A DNA stretch of 43,427 nt, taken from the IMG/VR virus record IMGVR_UViG_3300031595_000006, positions 1-43,427 of that record. One strand, given 5' to 3'. Within the stretch, counting starts at the first letter, position 1; every line of letters starts with the position of its first letter. A program made the translations under genes and the position numbers. The notes below the pieces were generated by a model. It worked only from the letters and a program-made list of their open reading frames with translations, made no database searches and had not been told where the DNA came from. Below are positions 38,920 to 43,427 of this stretch, piece by piece. Origin of the DNA: a virus.

Positions 38920-40505
38920 CCGCTATTTGCAGCGGCAGGCAACGGGACAATAATCTCCGCCCCGTCCGCCGTGACCTGCCTCGCGCTGGTCCGCGAAGCA
39001 CCATTCGGCAACAGAATGGCCGAGCCGTCCGCACGGATCCACCGCGCCTCTCGCACGCGCTCCGCCAGCCCCGCCGCCAAGGCAACGCCATCCGCAACAA
39101 CCGCGCCGTCCTGCTCCCACACGCGCCGAATCGCCTGCCACCCGCCCGACCTATCGGTGCCACCCTTCCACGACGCAATCAGCGCCGCGCCCGACGGCAC
39201 GTCGAACAACTTCGCAGTGGTCGGCTCGGAGCGTTCCGACCGCATGTCGAACGCGCAATGCGGACAGTCCAGCGTGCCCTTAGCGACGGGGACCAGGCAC
39301 GCCGGACAATTCTTGGTCATCACCGCGTCGCATTTCCAGCAGCGCGCCGCGGCGGCAGCGTTGCGCGTGCCGCACTCGTCGCAGGAGACCAACCGCGCTT
39401 TGGTTTCGCGGGGACGGATGAAGTCAAGTGGGCCGTGAGTCGAAATGTTCCCGCCCCAGTCAAAAAGTAGACCATCAGACTTGCCGGCGGCGATCGACGA
39501 CTCGATGTTGCCACCAACGGTGCGCAAGAGCCGACCGCACACTTGAATATATTTTCCGAGGCTCTTGGTGGCGAAGCGCATGGCGAGCAAGTCGACGCGT
39601 GGATTATCAAACCCCGTTGTCAGCACATCTTTGTTGACGATCGCCTGCAGTTCGCCGCGGCGGAATGCCTCGATATTACGTGTTCGCTCGGCGTCCGGCA
39701 TGTCACCTATAACCAGGCCGGCGCGAATGCCCCACTCGTTAAGGCGCTGACACATTGCGCGTGCGGCCTTGACGGACGCCTCGAAAATGAGCCACGCGCG
39801 ACGCTCGCTGCGGTATGGAATCAACTGGCAAATGTGATTATCCATTTGCGCGAGCATCTGCGTGTCTTGCGAATCACCCGTGTACTCGCCTTGTCGCGTC
39901 TTAAGCGCAGACAAGTCCATCGTATCCGTGACGCTGGCCGAGAACGCAGGGACAAGGTAGCCGTCGCGGATGCCGTCAATGATGGAATATCGGTAGACGA
40001 CCTTATCGAACGGCGCTTCCTCGCCTTCCACAAGCGACCCGCCTTGCAAACGGAATACCGTGCCGGAAAAGCCGGCTTGGCGCGCATGTGGAAAACCGCG
40101 CAGGAATTGGCGGTACATGCCGGCCTGCGAATGTGGGATCAGGTGGCACTCGTCAATAAAGATATTGTCGATGTGGCCGAAGGCGGCAGCGTTGCGATAT
40201 ACGCTGTTAATCATCGCCACGATAACGGGAGCGCGCCATGTGCGCTCACCAAGCGAATCGCCGTTCAAGCCGCAACGCACGCCAAGCGACTGCAGAGCCG
40301 CGTAGTCCTGAAATGCCAACTCTTTCTTGTGGACGAGCACGATCGATCGTTCGCCGCGCTCGCACGCGCGCCGACACAGTTCCGCGATACTCAGAGACTT
40401 ACCGGATCCAACACACGCGTCGACCAGTGGGCGCAACGTGCCGCAGCGCCACGCCATTTCGATGGCGTCGGCTATTTCGATTTGGTGGCGCCGAAGGGTA
40501 ATCAC
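38916..40505 (-). CDS. SF2 DEAD/DEAH-box helicase with zinc fingers
   Basis: 529 aa, GTG start overlapping the HNH-AP2 stop (GTGA). Motifs: LRRHQIEIADAI (Q-like), ACVGSGKS (Walker A, about 30-37), FIDECHLIPH (DECH, about 117), GFSGTVFR (motif III, an SGT in place of SAT), TTGFDNPRVD and QVCGRLLR (motifs V-VI). The C-terminal part has CxxC pairs (CDECGTRN, CWKCD, CPAC, CPHC) forming zinc ribbons. It probably unwinds DNA for replication or recombination with the VRR-NUC and exonuclease. Confidence 0.92.
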   Translation of the reverse strand: MITLRRHQIEIADAIEMAWRCGTLRPLVDACVGSGKSLSIAELCRRACERGERSIVLVHKKELAFQDYAALQSLGVRCGLNGDSLGERTWRAPVIVAMINSVYRNAAAFGHIDNIFIDECHLIPHSQAGMYRQFLRGFPHARQAGFSGTVFRLQGGSLVEGEEAPFDKVVYRYSIIDGIRDGYLVPAFSASVTDTMDLSALKTRQGEYTGDSQDTQMLAQMDNHICQLIPYRSERRAWLIFEASVKAARAMCQRLNEWGIRAGLVIGDMPDAERTRNIEAFRRGELQAIVNKDVLTTGFDNPRVDLLAMRFATKSLGKYIQVCGRLLRTVGGNIESSIAAGKSDGLLFDWGGNISTHGPLDFIRPRETKARLVSCDECGTRNAAAAARCWKCDAVMTKNCPACLVPVAKGTLDCPHCAFDMRSERSEPTTAKLFDVPSGAALIASWKGGTDRSGGWQAIRRVWEQDGAVVADGVALAAGLAERVREARWIRADGSAILLPNGASRTSARQVTADGAEIIVPLPAAANSG

Positions 40506-41047
40506 TGCGAGGAGCGCATTTCCGGCGGAATTTCCGCCAAGCGAGCGTATTCCCCAAAATGCTCCACGGCCCCTCTATTGTAAGCGGCAACCGCGTCCTC
40601 AAGCCTCTCATGTAGACCAAGCCACACCCGACGCTTCTCTACGCTCAAAGACGCCTGCCACTTACCCGTAGCCCGATGTAGACTTACGCCTTTCACACCG
40701 CTCGTGTTTTGTGGAGACTTTCGTTTATTCGCGTGGTTCTGAGTCGCAGTCGCCGGACGCAAATTGGCAAAACGGTTGTCAGTTGTGTCGAGGTTCTTGT
40801 GGTCTATATTTCGCGGCATCTCACCGGTCATATAGAAATAGGCAAGCCTGTGAGCGTAGTACCGCTTGCCGTAAAGCGTAATCGCGCGATAGCCGTGGTG
40901 CGCGTTGCAACCGGCTATGTTACCCGCATTCTGAGTGTTCCATATACGGTCATAGTGCGAGCGAACCTCTCGCGGTCGCCACCTGAACTCACCGGTTTCC
41001 GGATTGTAGTCGACCAGGCGACGGACGTATTCGATAGTCAGAGTCAT
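40502..41047 (-). CDS. HNH endonuclease with AP2 DNA-binding domain
   Basis: 181 aa. Residues 10-30 are an N-terminal NUMOD-like element (DYNPETGEFRWR). The HNH core is YAHRLAYFYMTGEMPRNIDH with NLDTTDNRFANLRPAT (about 64-100). The AP2-like domain runs SGVKGVSLHRATGKWQASLS, then RVWLGLHERLEDAVAAYN. This is a free-standing phage homing endonuclease beside the helicase gene. The start codon is 7 nt after the -10 box of promoter N. Confidence 0.92.
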   Translation of the reverse strand: MTLTIEYVRRLVDYNPETGEFRWRPREVRSHYDRIWNTQNAGNIAGCNAHHGYRAITLYGKRYYAHRLAYFYMTGEMPRNIDHKNLDTTDNRFANLRPATATQNHANKRKSPQNTSGVKGVSLHRATGKWQASLSVEKRRVWLGLHERLEDAVAAYNRGAVEHFGEYARLAEIPPEMRSSQ

Positions 41048-41054
41048 ACCGCGT

Positions 41055-41082
41055 AGGATACACTACCGCAACGCACTGTCAA
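41055..41082 (-). promoter_or_regulatory. Promoter/operator N of dispersed family
   Basis: Minus strand TTGACA (41082-41077) in AGTTGACAGTGCGTTG, 16-bp spacer, TATCCT (41060-41055). ATG of the HNH-AP2 gene is 7 nt further. It overlaps the 3' end of the 60-aa gene. Confidence 0.7.
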
Positions 41083-41245
41083 CTTCTAAGTACGGCAGGC
41101 CCGACTGAAACGCCACGGGCTGCAACTGCCGCTGCCACAGGCACGGCGGCTTTTCCTCGTCGTGGTCCCACGACAGCCGGCACCGACGACACTGGTAATC
41201 GCCGGTTGACAGGCGGATGGCGTCACAGTGGCTAGTTGCGCTCAT
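41063..41245 (-). CDS. Small zinc-ribbon-like protein
   Basis: 60 aa, ATG in an ATGA overlap. Cys residues CDAIRL, CRRCRLSWDHDEEKPPC could bind zinc (CxxC plus His/Cys). The C-RxC-x-x-x-W-D/H pattern is common in tiny phage proteins. Its stop lies inside promoter N. Confidence 0.6.
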   Translation of the reverse strand: MSATSHCDAIRLSTGDYQCRRCRLSWDHDEEKPPCLWQRQLQPVAFQSGLPYLEVDSALR

Positions 41246-41457
41246 CGAACAGGTCGCCTTGTCGCGAGATCATCGTCGCCATCCTCCGCCTCCTCGAACC
41301 GATGCAAGAACCCGATCGCGCTCACCAACTCGCCGCGGCGCAATCGCGGCACGTTCGGCTGGCTGTCCGGAATGCGCCAGATCGGCCGCTCGACGCATTT
41401 GGTGCGGCGGATCGGACGGCCGGAAGGGTGCGGATGCTTAGGTATTGGGCGCCCCAT
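41242..41457 (-). CDS. Hypothetical early protein
   Basis: 71 aa from ATG 41457, which overlaps the end of the 176-aa gene; a longer frame to 41886 is a shadow. The N-terminus is basic (GRPIPKHPHPSGRPIRR) and the C-terminus acidic (FEEAEDGDDDLATR). No family recognised. Confidence 0.5.
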   Translation of the reverse strand: MGRPIPKHPHPSGRPIRRTKCVERPIWRIPDSQPNVPRLRRGELVSAIGFLHRFEEAEDGDDDLATRRPVR

Positions 41458-41968
41458 TAGTGAGCTGCGACAGCGCATCCTCGGCAGCGGCGACGCCACT
41501 CTCGACACCAGCCAAAAAATCCTCGTGGCCCTTGAACGCCTGGTCGCCGCGCGTCTCAACCGCGTCCAAACGAGCCGCGAGCGCATCGGCACGCGCCTCC
41601 AGCGCCTTGGGGATCGCATGCGACCGCGCCGCGATGGTGCGGAATTTGTCGACCAATGCCATTGCTTTGGATCCTTCGTTGAGTGCGGTTGCGATGACGC
41701 GTGCGGAACGGATGCGGTCTGTGGCGCGGTCAAGGGACGTGGTGAGGGCGTCGTCTGTGGTCCAAGTCGGATTGCCGGCCAGTACGTCAAGCGTAAACAC
41801 CACATCGCGGGCGAACGGGCCGTAATGTACCGAGGCCGGCGCAGCAGAGTTGAACGTGTGAGTCTGTGTCGGCAATGAGCGAACAAGCGGCGAGATGACG
41901 CGCACCGAGTCGCCGTTGGCCCCCGAAATGCGCAGGACGTTGCCGCTGTTTAGAAGCAGTTGGGTCAT
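41438..41968 (-). CDS. Hypothetical early protein with beta start and helical C-terminus
   Basis: 176 aa from ATG 41968 (ATGA overlap). Residues 1-70 are beta-rich (QLLLNSGNVLRISGANGDSV, VISPLVRSLPTQT), then long helices (DKFRTIAARSHAIPKALEARAD, EDFLAGVESGVAAAEDALSQL). It may be a multimeric structural or scaffold-like early protein. Not recognised. Confidence 0.6.
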   Translation of the reverse strand: MTQLLLNSGNVLRISGANGDSVRVISPLVRSLPTQTHTFNSAAPASVHYGPFARDVVFTLDVLAGNPTWTTDDALTTSLDRATDRIRSARVIATALNEGSKAMALVDKFRTIAARSHAIPKALEARADALAARLDAVETRGDQAFKGHEDFLAGVESGVAAAEDALSQLTNGAPNT

Positions 41969-42153
41969 TTCACCGCTTCCGAAATGGCGGTGTAGATCGA
42001 CCACGCCATGATCTGCCACACCGTAACCCACCCAATGATGGCTTGGACGACAAGCCAGCCCGGCGTTTCAGCAGGCATTGGACCGCAATGCCAGAACCAA
42101 ATCAAAAGCGCGCCGCACATAACCGCCAAAACGCCTCGCCAGAATTGCATCAT
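41965..42153 (-). CDS. Small two-helix membrane protein
   Basis: 62 aa from ATG 42153 after GGGGGTAGG; the longer frame is read-through. Two hydrophobic segments (WRGVLAVMCGALLIWFWHC and GWLVVQAIIGWVTVWQIM). Small Trp-rich membrane proteins of this type occur in phage early operons and may affect host membrane functions. Function unknown. Confidence 0.65.
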   Translation of the reverse strand: MMQFWRGVLAVMCGALLIWFWHCGPMPAETPGWLVVQAIIGWVTVWQIMAWSIYTAISEAVK

Positions 42154-42473
42154 CCTACCCCCAATGCCCGCTCGACCACGCGCAAAATGCGCTGCGGCGG
42201 CTCGATCGGCTTCTTTAAGAACAGCCCGTCGTGGAGCCAGTAACGGACACGCCACAGTGCTTCCTCGTAGTTCTCGCCGGCTTCCAGTTCGTCAACCTGT
42301 TCCTGCAGACGCCGATTCTCGTCCTCTAAGCCATCGTTCGCAGCCTGTTGTGAATCGGCTTCCGCCTTCGCCTCGTCACGTTCACGGCACAGGTCGTCGA
42401 AATCGTCCTGCATGTGCTCGGGCAGGGCGGCGCGGAGTTCGTCGTCGATTTGGGCCGTGGTGCGAGCAGTCAT
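42150..42473 (-). CDS. Coiled-coil early protein
   Basis: 107 aa from ATG 42473 (ATGA overlap). Residues 5-75 form a strongly acidic coiled coil (DELRAALPEHMQDDFDDLCR, then LEDENRRLQEQVDELEAGE); the C-terminus is WRVRYWLHDGLFLKKP. It could be a host-interaction or replication accessory protein. Longer frame upstream is a shadow of the exonuclease. Confidence 0.65.
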   Translation of the reverse strand: MTARTTAQIDDELRAALPEHMQDDFDDLCRERDEAKAEADSQQAANDGLEDENRRLQEQVDELEAGENYEEALWRVRYWLHDGLFLKKPIEPPQRILRVVERALGVG

Positions 42474-42649
42474 TTGCGAAACGCCAACACCAGAAAACCG
42501 ACAAACGCCCCTATTGGCGTGAATGCGCCGAGCAGCGCCGCCACAAACAGCCACGCAGGCAATTCTTTCGGTACTGGTCCGTTTGCCACGAACCAAGCAA
42601 AAAGAAGCAACGATGCCAAACAGCCGACGCCACCGATGAATTGTCTCAC
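42470..42649 (-). CDS. 59-aa two-helix membrane protein
   Basis: GTG 42649 (GTGA overlap with the exonuclease stop) to TGA 42470 (ATGA overlap). Two membrane segments: GGVGCLASLLLFAWFVA and LPAWLFVAALLGAFTPIG. Found by reading the gap; overlap signals on both sides support it. Function unknown. Confidence 0.6.
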   Translation of the reverse strand: MRQFIGGVGCLASLLLFAWFVANGPVPKELPAWLFVAALLGAFTPIGAFVGFLVLAFRK

Positions 42650-43194
42650 GCTGCCGCTCCTGTGTTGTCGTGCGCCCTCTTGAGCACCGCCAGCGCCGCG
42701 TTCGCCGCCCGCGTCTGCGCAATGGCGTCATTGAGCGCGATGTGCGGCGGCGGAACGTCGTACAGACGGCGATCGATGCCCGCCAGGTCGTAGAGCGTGC
42801 GAGTGCAGCGCACCGACGCCCAATGCCACGGGCAGGGCAGGCCGGCGACTTTATAGACGTATTCGAGGATCGGCCCATCGAACCCGGCGCCGTGGCACCA
42901 GATGAGGCAGTCGCCGTTGGGAGCGGCCCACCAAATCCATGCCGCGATGTGCTCCAGAGCTGGCCGCAGTGGCACCGGGTTGCTAAAGGCCGCGGTGCGC
43001 GCCACCGGATCCTGCTGCATCCACCACGCCAGCGTGTCGGCGGATTGGTGCAGGCCGAGCGCGGTCTGTTCCTCGACGGACAGGTTGATGGTGGTGTGCG
43101 CCTCGTCGGTAAAGCGGACCAGCGCGACTGAAGTGACAACGGCGCCTGGTGTGGTGCCGAGGGTTTCGGTGTCGACCATGATGTGGGTGGTCAT
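42646..43194 (-). CDS. DEDD 3'-5' exonuclease (Rv2179c/RNase T-like)
   Basis: 182 aa. Exo motifs: MVDTETLGT (Asp8, Glu10), CHGAGFDGPIL (second Asp, about residue 100) and HIALNDAIAQTRAA (His/Asp near 150), the DEDDh arrangement of small phage 3'-5' exoribonuclease/exonuclease domain proteins. It may proofread for the polymerase or process nucleic acid ends. Confidence 0.88.
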   Translation of the reverse strand: MTTHIMVDTETLGTTPGAVVTSVALVRFTDEAHTTINLSVEEQTALGLHQSADTLAWWMQQDPVARTAAFSNPVPLRPALEHIAAWIWWAAPNGDCLIWCHGAGFDGPILEYVYKVAGLPCPWHWASVRCTRTLYDLAGIDRRLYDVPPPHIALNDAIAQTRAANAALAVLKRAHDNTGAAA

Positions 43195-43334
43195 GGCTCA
43201 ATTGGCTCCATCGAAACCAAATGCCACGTCGCGCCCATGCGCAGCCATGTAAACAGATACTCGCCGGGGTACATCAGCACGCCGTCGAGATAACGCGAGC
43301 CGAGTTTGCGTCGCTCCTGCTTGATGTCAGTCAT
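43191..43334 (-). CDS. Hypothetical small early protein
   Basis: 47 aa from ATG 43334, overlapping the previous stop (TGATG); the longer frame to 43373 would run inside the upstream gene. Text MTDIKQERRKLGSRYLDGVL, then YLFTWLRMGATWHLVS. Not recognised. Confidence 0.55.
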   Translation of the reverse strand: MTDIKQERRKLGSRYLDGVLMYPGEYLFTWLRMGATWHLVSMEPIEP

Positions 43335-43420
43335 CACCAGGCCCCAAAGCCAACCGCCGCCAGCAACAGGCACACGGCGAAGATGGCGCTACCGGCTAGA
43401 TTTGCGAGTTCGTAGAGCAT
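43334..43420 (-). CDS. 28-aa membrane peptide
   Basis: ATG 43420 to TGA 43334 near the window edge. The product is one hydrophobic segment (LAGSAIFAVCLLLAAVGFG) ending in AW. It is too short for routine calling and is supported mainly by the TGATG overlap with the next gene. It may be a real membrane peptide of the operon. Confidence 0.4.
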   Translation of the reverse strand: MLYELANLAGSAIFAVCLLLAAVGFGAW

Positions 43421-43427
43421 CAGGACA

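Noticed and set aside
1-43427. CRISPR arrays, rRNA, tRNA and insertion sequences
   Set aside because: I looked for spaced repeats, conserved RNA motifs and transposases and saw none in the window.

Overview
This window is most of the genome of a tailed, apparently temperate siphovirus of a GC-rich Gram-negative host. It carries a complete virion module: DUF2280 and PBSX-type terminase, DUF4055 portal, DUF6651-type scaffold, P22-like coat, tape measure, tail hub and fibres. It also has a lysis cassette with a lipoprotein spanin, which implies an outer membrane, and an integration module. DUF2793 and DUF6950-type tail proteins and possible leaderless starts would fit an alphaproteobacterial host, but this is inference. 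The first gene is cut at its 5' end and cannot be completed from the other window end, so the phage extends beyond the window.

Layout. 1-5141 (+): DNA polymerase C-terminus, GIY-YIG homing endonuclease, VRR-NUC nuclease, winged-helix regulator, secreted M15-type peptidase, DNA methyltransferase, excisionase-like HTH protein and tyrosine integrase. 5142-5747: candidate attP with 13-bp-phased repeats, a small HTH repressor (-) and an intergenic control region. 5748-8796: small accessory genes, a DUF5664 protein and a metallophosphoesterase. 8798-11250 (-): lysis region with holin, SAR-type endolysin, small membrane protein, overlapping Rz/Rz1 and a trypsin-like serine protease. 11338-11949 (+): an antisense methyltransferase-like gene. 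11946-36110 (-): virion genes, read from terminase at the right to tail fibres at the left, interrupted by inserts on the + strand (HNH endonuclease, secreted protein). 36412-43420 (-): many tiny overlapping genes, a SF2 helicase, an HNH-AP2 endonuclease and a DEDD exonuclease.

The most striking non-coding feature is a family of about 14 near-identical elements, core GTTGA[C/T]AATAC. They sit in short intergenic gaps on both strands and always point in the direction of the gene that follows. Most are full sigma-70-type promoters (TTGACA, 16-17 bp, TATTGT-like), and several place the -10 box only 6-9 nt before the start codon. At least two lack a convincing -10 box and look like bare operator sites. 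In five genes the TGA stop codon lies inside the element. I read this as a genome-wide set of co-regulated promoter/operators, perhaps comparable in logic to mycobacteriophage stoperators.

Other notable signals are a G/T tail-chaperone pair that needs a -1 frameshift, a promoter-terminator pair that could make a ~70-nt RNA, hairpins after the coat gene and ahead of the terminase operon, and a hairpin that may hide the ribosome binding site of an HNH gene. Many genes were missing from simple long-ORF calling and were found here from overlapping stop/start codons.
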